From Rutidosis leptorrhynchoides (Eukaryota > Streptophyta > Magnoliopsida > Asterales > Asteraceae): a stretch of 64,000 nucleotides of DNA. Positions 25,656 through 38,040 of the stretch are shown here, one piece after another; the first letter of the stretch is position 1; the number at the start of each line of letters is the position of its first letter. The stretch spans positions 626,727,501 to 626,791,500 of the forward strand of contig NC_092335.1 in NCBI RefSeq assembly GCF_046630445.1, given 5' to 3'. The position numbers were made by a program, and so were the translations under genes. The notes under the pieces were generated by a model. That model searched no databases. It was not told the origin of the DNA and saw only the letters and a program-made list of their open reading frames with translations.

Positions 25656-25675
25656 AACTCCCCCTAGGACCCAAT
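25656..25675 (-). promoter_or_regulatory. Copia polypurine tract
   Basis: The minus strand reads AGGGGGAGTTTGG at the boundary between the internal region and the 3' LTR, like the AAGGGGGAG tracts of SIRE elements. Confidence 0.65.
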
Positions 25676-26087
25676 TCATTACACATATCAATAAAATTAC
25701 TTCACCTGCAAAACAGACAAATAAACAAGCAATCTAGCAAATCTATAAATAAACAGATAAAACGTTCAAGTCATGTCATTACAACCATATCAAATGAAAG
25801 GTAAAATAAAACGTTCACGTTCACAATTCATAAGTTCAAATTCAAAGGATGAACATTTAAGCATGAATATCATACACATAGCATATACGAACAACACGAT
25901 TGAACTGAATTGCCTGCTCCACATTTGGCAACTCATAAAAGATTGGGTGTCTTCGCAACACCTTAATGTTTTCTTTGCACAGATTTCGGATCCACCTTGG
26001 ATCAATAATCCTAATCTAGTCTAAGCTTCCCTTTGGATTATACAGTAAAATAACAGCTTCTTCAGTTCGCCCATCATAATACCACCA

Positions 26088-26520
26088 TCAAAAATGATCT
26101 CCAAAATTCGGTGGCATCCTGCGAACTGGTGCATACTTCATTGTCCTGGCACGCTTATACTTAACCACTCGAACCCTATTTCCCGTAGATTGATCAATAC
26201 GATAAGAAACCTTCAAAAACTGCGGCTCTAACACAGACCAGCCATACTTAAATTCTTTTTTAATCTTGAACTGCATCCACTGACCCCATCCATCAGACTC
26301 ATGATAGAGCAATGGTAATCTTGCAAGTTCCATCATCTCAAAATATGGAAGTGTTTTCAGATCAACAGCATGCTTAAAATAATCAACTCCATTCTCCCTT
26401 CGTGCAGCAAAACAATTCAAATCTTTCAAATACGCCCAGCTCAAAATCTTTCCACCTGTAACCTTACTTGTTTGATCATAGAACAGCTTATACTTTAGTT
26501 CCAAAGGCGCTTTCGTAAAC
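26088..26520 (-). pseudogene. Extra (env-position) ORF of Copia, C-terminal part
   Basis: C-terminal segment of the ORF that starts at 35079, separated from the middle part by the TAT-type insertion. The sequence duplicated at insertion (CATGC) lets the two halves align in frame. The segment is open to its stop at 26088, rich in aromatic and basic residues (GWGQWMQFKIKKEFKYGWSV near the middle), with no transmembrane helix visible. I know no function for this domain. Confidence 0.6.
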
Positions 26521-26525
26521 CATGC

Positions 26526-28382
26526 TGATGTGTTAAGACGTAACCTTTAAAATGTAGACAATATGCTTAATAATTAACACATAATACAGGTAACTAAAAC
26601 CCGATCATGTAGTAACTAGCAAGTAAATTGACCAGTTCGATCTACAGGGAGAAGTTTGTTTTAAGGACTTCAAAAACAGTTAATTATTCTAAGAAAAAGG
26701 GGAGTTTTAATTGTAGAATTGTTAAGTAACAAACGGGAAATAAAATGAGATAAATAACAAGGATGAGAAGGCGGTGTTTACTTCAATGCTTGATAAATGA
26801 TAGGGATTGTTCTTTTATACTTAAACCCGTTATTTTGGAGTTATAAGTAAATGGTTCATATCAATCTCACAATATCTATAAACCGAGAACTATAAACTTA
26901 GTAAATTCACATAAACCTTGTCATTAGTTCTTCTTTACCTATGTTTAATCAATAAGACTCTACCTTGGTTGAATTCACATAAAAACCTAGTTTATTAAGA
27001 TCACTCTAAATAAACTACACGATTGTAAAATCTAGTTACCATTCAATTATCATCCTACACTCACATGTAGATGTCTAAATCACTAGGTGATGAAGTACAA
27101 GCCATGAACATTGATAAACTCACATAAACCAATTCATAACTTGTATAATTGAACTAGAGTAAATAGATACTTACAACAATGGATCTATGAAAGAACATAA
27201 TTGATTTAGATTGATTATATTAATTTGACCCAACCCGGTTAAACTCATGTAAAACCTAAATTACAACAATCACTTGAGGTAAATTCATGATTATGTTGTT
27301 CTAGTACCTATTCAATTACCGATCTAAACATATAGCAAAGTCGTCAATTAAGTATATATTTACCCGTCTAGATTACTAAAAGTATTGAAGCATAGATTGT
27401 GTTCCTAGTGTCACAAGTAGTTAACAATCTATGTAATTGAAGTAAAGTACCAAACTAGCATAACTATGGTTCTTTTGGTTGGACATGGTAATTTAATCAA
27501 TCAAACAGCATAGTAACTTAAATAACATTAAAAGATAGAACAATCCCAAACCATAAATCTTACATTAAAGTAAACACACAAGGCTTTAGCCAATCATAAT
27601 AATGAAGGTTACAACAATATAATCGAAACAATAGGAATTCATAATCTTATCACTAAAATAAATGAAACCGATAGTACCTATCGTAGCGTATGATCCCTTC
27701 TTCAATCTTGATGCTCAAAAGGGTGAAGAACCCTTTAGAATGGCTGGGGGAATCCCCCTTCTCGGACTAGAACTGATGTATATTGTGGTGTATGTTTAGA
27801 ATGAGTTTAGACCCTTTAAATAGCAAGAAAAGTAGGTATTTCAGCCTCCGATGCGCCGCATCTCATTGTGATGCGCCGCATCACCTTCTCACCTACCACC
27901 CAGCTCACGTACAAGTCATTTCCAGCTCATTTTTGACGTTTTATGCCTAGATGCGCCGCATCTAAAAGAGATGCACCGCATCTAACCTTACTGATGCGCC
28001 GTATGCCTCTGAAACGCCGCATTTAATACTTTCGGGACTTTTTTGGCCTCAGATGTGCCGCATCTAAAGAAGATGTGCCGAATATGGTACCGATTATAGG
28101 TAATTTTCCAATATGATGTTGTAGAGCTCTGAGTTACGGATGTCTGGGCTCCGGATTCACCCTTTTTCGAGTTCGTATGACCGAGTTATGGCCAAAACGG
28201 TGCAAGTGCACAGAATTTTCTAAAATCAGCAATATTTTCCATAAATCTTCGCTTCAACACTCGCAACGGATTATACACACATTTTAACTTATTACAATAC
28301 ACAAGAACAATAATTACATACAAAATGATACAAAATTGGATCGAAATAACGACAATAAATATGTATAATTTTGGCGTTATCA
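26526..28382 (-). repeat. 3' LTR of TAT-type element
   Basis: 1857 bases, TGATGTGTTAAG to GGCGTTATCA on the plus strand, a direct repeat of 31025-32880. It carries the GATGCGCCGCATC array (27849-28090) and a TATA-like TATTTAAAGG (27813-27822, minus). Confidence 0.93.
27849..28090. promoter_or_regulatory. GATGCG/CGCATC palindrome array, left LTR
   Basis: Paired 13-mers with 6-base inverted arms at 27849 and 27869, 27950 and 27970, then degenerate copies to 28090. Pairs are 20 bases apart. Same array as in the right LTR, with different C-to-T and G-to-A changes. Confidence 0.7.
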
Positions 28383-29810
28383 AATCCCCACACTTAAACC
28401 TTGCTTGTCCTCAAGCAAGACTTACAAAAACTAAAATATATTACAATGAACACACACATTTATGAAAACACACACGAATCACACTCACACTTTTTATTTA
28501 TTTCACAATGTAACACACGCACACGTTTTGAGTATACACACACCTTTGGAGTACACACGCGAATTGAAATCACACCAAAGTCGAAAGGTGGGTTTTAAAG
28601 TCCCACATTTCTTGAAAATTTGGATCCTTAGGGAAATTAGGACCTTTGTGAAAAACCTTTGATATTTTGAAAAATAGTCTTGTTAGTTTTTAACTAACAA
28701 GTTTTTCGGTTTTAACCTCAAAGTCCGGTTGAGGGTAACTGAAAATCGAAGCCTCAGTCGGCGATTAGCAAGCTACTCGCCCTCATGATTGTAGTATCAT
28801 GGAACTTGTAACCGGATGTCCTAAAAATGGTTTTACACAATATAGTTCATAAAATAGCATAAGTTTTAGAAGAAACTATATCGTGTCCAAATATCATCGG
28901 TGAACCATGAGTTTGCACACCTCAATTTATTATGGCATATGTATGTCGACCGCGGTCAACATAGATGTGGTTGATCTTTACGGAGATCATCCATCTGGGG
29001 ATTAGATTCATTAGTCTTAAAAGCAAATTTGCACTGTGCCCCCCATTGTACGAGACAGATCCATCTCATGGTTAGGATAAGTCTGACCTCCAAAAACCCT
29101 GTTTGATGCTGAGGTGAGGTGGATTTTTAGCCGATGATAGAGATGACTTTTCAAGATTTTTCGTCAACCTACAGCTGTTCTGGACTGGATCTTCTAACAT
29201 AAGTTAGCAAGTGCGTCATTTTGGAAGACTGGACTTCCTTAATTCAATGAGTATTGGATTTGATTTCCGATTCAACAAAGTACCATAGAATCCTTGCGCG
29301 AAGTATGTGATATAGCGTGTTGATCATTTCCTTAGTTAGCTATTTCTTGAGTCTTTTATACAAAATAAATTCATGCAAATGAATTTATAAAGTTAAAAAT
29401 TTTCACATTTTAAGACATTTTAAACCATGTTTTTGTAAAACCCACATTTTAAGCCATTTTAAACCATGTTTTTGTAAAATCCGAAAGAATTTACTCCTTC
29501 CCCACACTTAAGATCATGTAATGCCCTCATTACATGAAATCAGAAAAATTGTAAATTTGAGAGGGCAATTAGTATGAAAGAGAGTTAATACTTTCTAGGC
29601 TTTAAGCCGGAGATCACGGGACGATGGTGCTGAATTAGCTGTCAAGATAAGAACATCATCCATTCCTTAAACACTATCACAAACTAATCATCATGCAAGT
29701 ATTTTGCTGAACTTCATGTCAGTCTTTGAAAATTGCGGCACATAGCACAATACTCATTTTATATGGTTCATATTTATTAATGAGTTGTGCACCTAACTTG
29801 ACCCCTTCTT
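28383..29810. other. 3' non-coding part of TAT-type element
   Basis: It starts with the polypurine tract complement (28383-28397; minus strand TTTAAGTGTGGGGATT). The rest has no coding content. A 39-base direct repeat around ACATTTTAAGCCATTTTAAA lies at about 29403-29478. Confidence 0.7.
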
Positions 29811-30875
29811 TTAACACCTAATGGGGTCATTCTTCAACACACTTATCGGACGACATGTAAAATCTGTGGAAAAAGTTCCACGAATAAGTAACGTGAGCCA
29901 GTCATTAACCCCTCGAGTGGTATATAATATATCATATAATTCCTTTTTCAATTTCTTGAAAAAGGAATACCTAACCCAAGAGTCAACACATGACTCTCTC
30001 CTAAGTGCGGCTTGCAGCAAAAATTTTATTCTTTCAGGTGGATCATGTCCAAATGGATCATCTTTTAATATATTCCAAGTGCTAACCTCGTGAGGATATA
30101 TAAATTCCACATGAGAAGGTGACTCCTCAAATGGTTCCACTATATTAGACTCCTCATCGTCGATGATCTTTGATGACTCCATTTCTTCAACCTCGATAGT
30201 TAAAACGTCATCATCATCACTATCCCATGAATACCAACCTATCGCCCGCAATTCCCCCTCATTAATTCCTGGAATAAGCATTGCAAACGTGGACATAACT
30301 GGGGTGGTAGGTGGTATAATAATGGTAGGCTCAACACTCTCCACCTCGGGTATCTGCGTATTGCCCCTCGAATCAGCTAGTGAATTAGCCGAAAAAGTGT
30401 CTGGCTCCCTTTCTTCAATTTGTTGGAGTAGACAGCTCATGGTCCTCTGTAAACGCTCAATGGATTCTTGTTGGCCCGCTAGTGCTTCTTACGAATTTTG
30501 GCTCCGTTCAGTCTCATTTCTCATGAAGTCTAAAATTACATCTTCTAAATTTGACTGACTCTCCTCTCCTCGTTGAATTTGAAAGTGTTGTTGAGATGAA
30601 TCCCAGGATGAGTTACCATTTTCATAATAATCCCATGCTTGGTTCATAGGGGCATAATGATACATAAGACTATCATCACACTCCTCGGGCATATAGTAAC
30701 CTTCATAAGTCTCACAAACACCTCTTGGTTCAACCCTAGCTTCCCAAGAACCCATATACAAATCATCATTCATACCCATGAAAACCGATGATTCACCCGA
30801 TTGTTGGACATCATACATGGCTTCTGAAATCATATAATCATACCCAGCCATATTATACCTGTAACCTAGCTGCAA
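29811..30875 (-). pseudogene. Unknown ORF of TAT-type element
   Basis: One frame from ATG at 30875 to 29811, broken by a TAA at 30489-30491. The N-terminal half is Tyr/Met/Asp-rich (YMISEAMYDVQQSG). The middle has EALAGQQESIERLQR and acidic stretches (SWDSDDDD). The C-terminal half has DPFGHDPPERIKFLLQAALR. No zinc knuckle or enzyme motif is seen. It occupies the gag position but I do not recognise it as gag. Related ORFs occur in non-autonomous TAT-type elements; function unknown. Confidence 0.55.
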
Positions 30876-30998
30876 TCACACCACAAAAGAAAAACAAAAC
30901 AAACAAAAGTAAAAACAAAGCAGGTAACTTTCGTGAAAATAACTTCCCACGAAAGGATCGAATAACTAAAAGTCTATTAAAATCTTTTAAACAAAACC

Positions 30999-31018
30999 GC
31001 TCCCCGGCAGCGGCGCCA
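30999..31018 (-). promoter_or_regulatory. Primer binding site of TAT-type element
   Basis: The minus strand reads TGGCGCCGCTGCCGGGGAGC, 6 bases after the LTR end. It is the primer-site type of TAT/Athila elements, distinct from the iMet sites of the other elements here. Confidence 0.8.
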
Positions 31019-32310
31019 AAAAGTTGATGTGTTAAGACGTAACCTTTAAAATGTAGACAATATGCTTAATAATTAACACATAATACAGGCAACTAAAACC
31101 CAATCATGTAGTAACTAGCAAGTAAATTGACCAGTTCAATCCATAGGGAGAAGTTTGTTTTAAGGACTTCAAAAACAGTTAATTATTCTAAGAAAAAGGG
31201 GAGTTTTAATTGTAGAATTGTTAAGTAACAAACGTGAAATAAAATGAGATAAATAACAAGGATGAGAAGGCGGTGTTTACTTCAATGCTTGATAAATGAT
31301 AGGGATTGTTCTTTTATACTTAAACCCATTATTTTGGAGTTACAAGTAAATGGTTCATATCAATCTCACAATATCTATAAACCGAGAACTATAAACTTAG
31401 TAAATTCACATAAACCTTGTCATTAGTTCTTCTTTACCTATGTTTAATCAATAAGACTCTTCCTTGGTTGAATTCACATAAAACCTAGTTTATTAAGATC
31501 ACTCTAAATAAACTACACGATTGTAAAATCTAGTTACCATTCAATTACCATCCTACACTCACATGTAGATGTCTAAATCACTAGGTGTTGAAGTACAAGC
31601 CATGAACATTAATAAACTCACATAAACCAATTCATAACTTGTATAATTGAACTAGAGTAAATAGATACTTACAACAATGGATCTATGGAAGAACATAATT
31701 GATTTAGATTGATTATATTAATTAGACCCAACCCGGTTAAACTCACATAAAACCTAAATTACAATAATCACTTGAGGTAAATTCATGATTATGTAGTTCT
31801 AATACCTATTCAATTACCGATCTAACCATATAGCAAAGTCGTCAATTAAGTATATGTTTACCCATCTAGATTACTAAAAGTATTGAAGCATAGATTATGT
31901 TCCTAGTGTCACATGTAGTTAACAATCTATGTAATTGAAGTAAAGTACCAAACTAGCATAACTATGGTTCTTTTGGTTGGACATGGTAATTTAATCAATC
32001 AAACATCATAGTAACTTAAATAACATTAAAAGATAGAACAATCCCAAACCATAAATCTTACATTAAAGTAAACACATAAGGCTTTAGCCAATCATAATAA
32101 TGAAGGTTACAACAATACAATCGAAACAATAGGAATTCATAATCTTATCACTAAAATAAATGAAACCGATAGTACCTATCGTAGCGTATGATCCCTTCTT
32201 CAATCTTGATGCTCAAAAGGGTGAAGAACCCTTTAGAATGGCTGGGGGAAGCCCCGTTCTCGGACTAGAACTGATGTATATTGTGGTGTATGTTTAGAAT
32301 GAGTTTAGAC

Positions 32311-32320
32311 CCTTTAAATA
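32311..32320 (-). promoter_or_regulatory. TATA-like box, TAT-type 5' LTR
   Basis: TATTTAAAGG on the minus strand, 28 bases downstream of the palindrome array. Confidence 0.5.
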
Positions 32321-32347
32321 GCAAGAAAAGTAGGTATTTCAGCCTCC

Positions 32348-32582
32348 GATGCGTCGCATCTCTTTGTGATGCGCCGCATCACCTTCTCACCTACCACCCA
32401 GCTCACGTACAGGTCATTTCCAGCTCATTTTTGACGTTTTATGCCTAGATGCGCTGCATCTAAAAGAGATGCACCGCATCTGACCTTACTGATGCGCCGT
32501 ATGCCTCTGAAACGCCGCATTTAATACTTTCGGGACTTTTTTGGCCTCAGATATGCCGCATCTAAAGCAGATGCACCGCATC
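32348..32582. promoter_or_regulatory. GATGCG/CGCATC palindrome array, right LTR
   Basis: Eight related 13-mers at 32348, 32368, 32448, 32468, 32491, 32509, 32550 and 32570. They form four pairs with spacing 20, 20, 18 and 20 bases. The first is GATGCGTCGCATC with perfect 6-base arms; others have one or two changes, mostly C/T or G/A. The array ends next to the TATA-like box. Confidence 0.72.
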
Positions 32583-32883
32583 TGGTACTGTTTATAGGTA
32601 ATTTTCTAATATGATGTTGTAGAGCTCTGAGTTACAGACATCTGGGCTCCGGATTCACCCTTTTTCGAGTTCGTATGACCGAGTTATGGCCAAAACGGTG
32701 CAAGTACGCAGAATCTTCTAAAATCAGCAATATTTTCCATAAATCTTTGCTTCAACACTCGCAACGGATTATACACACATTTTAACTTATTACAATACAC
32801 AAGTACAATAATTACATACAAAATGATAAAAAATTGGATCGAAATAACGACAACAAATATGTATAATTTTGGCGTTATCACAT

Positions 32884-34151
32884 GCCTTGGTACAGGACTT
32901 CTGATACTCCCTCCATTCTTGGTTTTTCTGTTTGTTTACATTATCAATATTCTCACCATCCTTGTTAACACCTGAAGACTCACCTTCTTCAGCAGTTCGC
33001 TTCTCATTCACTTTACGATTCCAAAAATCATCACTTTGTTGTTTGAACAGATCAGCAAACTCTGGTAGGTCATCCTTATCAACACAATCACCAACATTCT
33101 CATCATCAGAAGCATCTTCAACGATGACTACTTCAGCACTATCATCACCAGTATGTCTATTCTCACGTGTACCCGCAGTATTCGAAGCTTTCTCCGCAGT
33201 AATCAACTGGTCAACCTCTATACCAAACATTTTTGCTATCTCTTCATCTATCATAGTATGTACAATTTCCCCCTCCTCAACATCATAGTTCAGCGAGCTA
33301 ATCGTTGTACCTTGATTGTCCAAGAAATAAGTTAATTTATGAATATCAACAGACAGAGGTTTAGGAAAATGTACCTCCTGTATCTGACTTACGTTCTCAG
33401 TCCCCTCAGATGAGGAATCTGAAGAAAATTTGCTTTCGGTAGATATAAGATCATCATCAATATGCTCCATTTTCAAATGAATAGTTCCATCTTGAGGATC
33501 AGCTTCTAGTTTTCCTTTAAATTTATGATCACGACGATCCAAACGTCTGATCCTTTTAGCCTGTTTCTCCGTCACCTTTTTGAGTTCAGTTGCCTCCTTC
33601 TTTGATTTCTCAAATTCCGAGGTCAAGAAATTAACTTTTTCTTTCAAATCATTTACCTCCTTTTTCTTCTCCTTATTATTGGAAGTCAAATCATCAACTT
33701 TATTAATCAAACTAAACACATCAGTCTGAAGATTCACAAAAGCAGGATCAGTAGTCGCAAGAGTCAACGAACTTCCTGCCTGAGTAGAAGCAGCTGGTGG
33801 TGGTGGAACTTGTTAGGTTGTCTGAGTAGGTTGCACTGGAGGAGCCTGGGTTTGTTGAGTTGATGTGGAAGTAGCAGAAGCACCACCCGAAGGATCAACA
33901 ACTCTTCTTACATGACCTCTCTTCCACTTCGGTTTTCTCAAAGGTTCATCTTCAGCAACCTCCTTTCGCTTTAAGGACATCAACAATTCACCACCTTCTG
34001 TCACCACATCTTCTAAACTATAATTGTATAAATCCTCGGCAGCATGACCAGATTGAGAACCAACTTCCACAACCTCCTCTTCATCATCCGTCTCAGTAAG
34101 ATCAGGAACAATGTCTTCCTTATCAGAATCACTATCCTCATTCCTCCACAA
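32884..34151 (-). pseudogene. Extra (env-position) ORF of Copia, middle part
   Basis: Middle of the extra ORF. The N-terminal third is acidic (DSDSDKEDIVPDLTETDDEE) and then basic (KRKEVAEDEPLRKPKWKRGH). After an in-frame TAA at 33813, a heptad-rich region follows (VDDLTSNN.. to KQAKRIRRLDRRDHK, about 33540-33720) that should form a coiled coil. The rest is acidic and Ser-rich up to the TAT-type insertion at 32885. A central coiled coil in an ORF after pol is what SIRE elements carry in the env position. I see no signal peptide or transmembrane segment. Confidence 0.65.
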
Positions 34152-34173
34152 CCTTGGATTTCGAGCTACACAG

Positions 34174-35079
34174 TCAACCTTTTTTCAAATAACTGAATAG
34201 TGGACGGTTTGGTGGAGCCACTTTACCCTTGTAATAAATCATTCGCCTCACCACTTCATTTGTCATCACATTCAGCTTGATAAGGTCTTTATCCTCCTTG
34301 AAAAGCTCAGTATGCTGAGAATTGATAACGAGCTGGAGAAATAGTGAATAAAGCAGATAAGGATCGGACTTGAACTTGCTATTCTCGATCATGTAATCGA
34401 ATATAACCCCAAAAAAGTTAAACAGAAGATTCAGAATCAAAGCTACCATCATAGACTGCATTACGAAGTTCAATTCATCGTGGCCCTCTCTCCTTGAGCT
34501 TAAACAATGAACAATAACATGATCCAAGTATTTAAAAGTAGGACATAAACCCGACTTCAGGACCTTTGACTTAGTCAAATCACCAGAGTACTTGCATCTC
34601 TGAAAATAGCCTTTGACTAGTCCTAAATTCAGTCTTGTTTTCATGTTCGCTGCATCACGAAAACTCAACAACCTCCTGATATGCCCTTTGGTAATGACAA
34701 TGTCCTTACCCTGAACAACGTTGTTTAGAACATCAACTCGACGTTCACCATCCATTGTCTTAGATAAAGTAGTATTCTTCCAAAATTCACGCTGATGAGA
34801 AACATAAGCTGACACATCAAGAGAGATAGTTGTGTAGATACGAGATCTCTCAAGGAACTCCATGATCCCATGATATTCAGCTAGATAATCAATCTTGTTC
34901 AAATTTGCAATCAAGTTGTTGTTGGGACCCACCTGCAATTCATTATTATGCTCAGCAGCCTTCTTTGATCGAGACGCAATAACCCTTCGAGGTTTAGATC
35001 TCTTTTCAGCACATGGCTGACCAGAACCAGAGCCGGTAGCCTTAGCAGTAGGAACATTAGAAACTGGAGTCCCGGACAT
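34174..35079 (-). pseudogene. Extra (env-position) ORF of Copia, N-terminal part
   Basis: Start chosen at MSGTPVSNVPT (35079); further upstream the frame only translates the palindrome repeats. After a basic Ser/Lys tract comes a globular region (MEFLERSRIYTTISLDVSAY...REFWKNTT...IVITKGHIRRLLSFRDA...FKYLDHVIVHCLSSR) that I recognise as the conserved domain following Copia pol in many Asteraceae elements. A one-base gain in an A run near 34184 shifts the frame and creates the stop at 34174; the product resumes at 34151. Function unknown. Confidence 0.7.
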
Positions 35080-35159
35080 AGCTAAATCTGGAAAAAAAAC
35101 AAGCACAAAAATGCAAACACTAAAATTATTAGTCACTGAATCAAAATTAGGGTTGTTGA

Positions 35160-35865
35160 TGTGTACCCGTACGGTTGCAAAGAAGATAAACCTGACTGCA
35201 AGATAACCATATGGATGCAGGCCTATTACACATGGATGCACCATCTCAAATATAGATTTTGAATCTGCTGTACAACCGTGCGGTTGCACAGAACAGTACC
35301 CGGTTGTATGCACAACCGTTCGGTTGCATTCATTCGGACTGTTAGGGTTTTCAAAACCTAAATTCAATAAGACAAGTGTTGATCATCGAATAAAACATCG
35401 TAACAGCACCTAGTACCTCCGATTATCAAGTTCTAATCAATAACTTCCATTAAAACACATCAAAAATCCCTGTATAGACCTATAGTTCATAAGAACTAAA
35501 ACCAAATCAAAATAAGAGATTTAATGGATGAATAGATACCTGTAATAGATGAAATTGATCAGAAACACGAGTAGAATATTAAAAATGAGATCAAAAACTC
35601 CTTCTAGCAATTTGTGATTTTTGATGAATTTAGCACTTAAGTAATTTTGAGATCACAAATGAACACGAATCTGATTTAGGTTTTTTTACCCATCATGCAA
35701 CCGTGAGGTTGCAATTGTGTAACCATACAAAAGTTATGTAACTGTGCGGGTGCAAGGTGTACCCGTACGGTTGTACATTGAGTTCAAAATGCCTTCAATA
35801 ACCATATATCCGGGTGGTTACATGTTGTAACCGTGCGGTTGCATAGTGTAACTGCCCGGGTGCAA
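35160..35865. repeat. GTAACCG/CGGTTGCA motif clusters before extra ORF
   Basis: Two clusters (35160-35340 and 35694-35865) of degenerate copies of the Copia LTR palindrome, for example CAACCGTGCGGTTGCA and CCGTACGGTTGC. They lie 80 to 790 bases upstream of the extra ORF's start, mirroring the cluster upstream of gag. Confidence 0.65.
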
Positions 35866-38040
35866 AATATGATTTCAAAAATTAAATTAACATTTAAGTC
35901 CCGTCTGTTCTAGCCATTTCTAGTCAAAATTTAACTTTCAGGTCAAACTCAAGTCAACTTACATACTAGAACTCTCTAGATGATCAATTATCCAAGATCC
36001 CGTTTCAAGTCAAACTAAGTCAAATAACCTAATATCCAACCTATTTAAGTTTTGACGGATCTATCACACATGATTACTACCCCTGGTCCACACATACAGA
36101 GTTTATGAAATAACCACCAACTGATATGCAATTATGTACAGTATGAAGATGCATACAGGAGAAAATACACAGTATTCTAATTTCTTTTGGCTTTTTCATA
36201 TAATCTTGCACTAAAACTGAAATAAATGCAGACATAAAACATCAAGGCAGTATGAAATACTAAACTACCAGCATGGAAAATGATGCAAGCATGATAACTA
36301 AACTAAACATGAATTAACCTACTTAATCGAACAACAAAAATAACGTCTAAGGAAGCATTAACACATATTTTTGTGAGAAGATGTATTTGTCAGATTTTTC
36401 TTGGGATCAGAACTGAACTATCTTTTGCAGTTTTGACATCGTTCGTCCTTTCAAACTTTAGTTCTGATCCAGTACCTACACAATTAGTCTCTGAAAATCA
36501 ATAAACTTATTCGATTTTGCTTTCGAACTTTTTGATGATCACGTTAGTGTTTAATTACTTGAACACGTTTCTGTGTCTACTTAAATCTTAGACTGAGTCC
36601 TCACTTAAGATCACACAAATTTATTAGGTAGTCAATTGAGCACAATATATTGAAGCTGTCCGCTATCACTTTGATGTACTTTCGATTTAATCGAACAGGA
36701 AACATCTCACGATGTTTCTAGCAACCCTGGAAGCCATGATCTTCTACCTTAAACTCATAATTTTCGCTTCGGAGAGCTTTGCTTATCACAATTTTATTGC
36801 GTACTCCAAAAGAACTCAAATACCGGTCGCTATAAACCCATGCTTGAGCGGAAAACTTATTCTGATGGAATGATATGATATATTTAGAGTGATGGAATTC
36901 TAAGTCAGCATATCCTCCAGAAGATATCCCCAGCTATCTGGATCAATTAGCACAAACCATATCACAGACAATAGAAGCACCGTCTTGCTAAATGATGACT
37001 TTAAGAATCGAATGATTTGAGTTTTCTAGATCTGAATTTATGACACTTCTCCCCCTCGAATATAGATAACTTAAATCGTTCTGCTCAGCACAAAGTGTGT
37101 TCATCTTACTTCTGTGATGCATCATCTTTATTGATATATCAACAATATATATACATGATCATCTTTTTTTTTTTGGATTTTCTGATGTTGCTTTTTCGCT
37201 ATAGCTAACATAAATAGGCTATACATTGATGATGATGCACCTAATTTTATGGTATATGAATCACACTGCAGATTTAATCCTTGGTGTTGAAGTAGTCTCC
37301 TTTAATACATTCTCAAACTGATAAATGTCTGTGATACAGAATTGCACTTTTCAATCCTTCAAACCGAGAGTACCCCCCTTTGAATACATGAATAACCTAC
37401 TGATGCGTTTCGGCCCAAGCAATAAAGGTAAATAGAAACAAGTATACATTCTAATGGAGTAAACTCATATTGTTGACTTACTTGGCAAACCTTCACTAGA
37501 GTATAAATCGTAGTAGGGGAGACCTCAACCGTCTGTTGAGTTCCTGTTCGATCGTTTCTCAATACATTCTTAGTAATAGTTAGGTGACTACCGTCAACCG
37601 CTTTAAACCTTTCCATGATTTCCTTGTCAAGATTATTTACATGTTGTTTGTGTGATCATCTCATTCCAAAATTCGATCATCAAAATTTATCAACATTCAT
37701 CAACTAATCATGTATTACATACGTTGTGCACAAAACGATAAACATGCAAGTTCAGTAATACAATCATCTCCCATTATCACATAGCACCTTCTCATTTTTC
37801 GAATTTTTCAACTTTTTATGGGTTTTCAACTTTCTATTGTTTTTGAATTTTCATGTGTTCCCATTTTCTCAACTAATCTATGAAACAAAATTAAACACGA
37901 ATATTTTTGGGTTTTTCATATTTAACATGCAGAACATAAAATGATGTTGAAATTAACATGCAGGCAGATGAAAAGCTAAGTAACATGCAAAAATGAAGCA
38001 AGGTGAAAATGCATATATACAAATGAAACAGATTGGATGG
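35866..38040. other. Copia spacer between RNase H and extra ORF
   Basis: About 2.2 kb with no recognisable domain. The minus-strand frame 37359-37616 matches nothing I know. In SIRE-type elements this part is usually untranslated. Confidence 0.6.

Larger units (their letters stand above)
26526..32880 (-). mobile_element. TAT-type Gypsy element lacking pol
   Basis: 6,355 bases with LTRs 26526-28382 and 31025-32880, flanked by CATGC at 26521-26525 and 32881-32885. The primer site (30999-31018) and the internal 3' end (GAGGACAAGCAAGG...GTGTGGGGATT) are typical of TAT/Athila Gypsy elements. The internal region (28383-31024) has one split ORF and no RT, RNase H or integrase, so it depends on a relative. 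It lies inside the Copia extra ORF. LTRs are nearly identical by eye. Confidence 0.9.
31025..32880 (-). repeat. 5' LTR of TAT-type element
   Basis: 1856-base direct repeat of 26526-28382. It holds the promoter for minus-strand transcription, with TATTTAAAGG at 32311-32320. Confidence 0.93.

Noticed and set aside
37359-37616. 85-codon minus-strand ORF in the Copia spacer
   Set aside because: No recognisable family and no supporting context.
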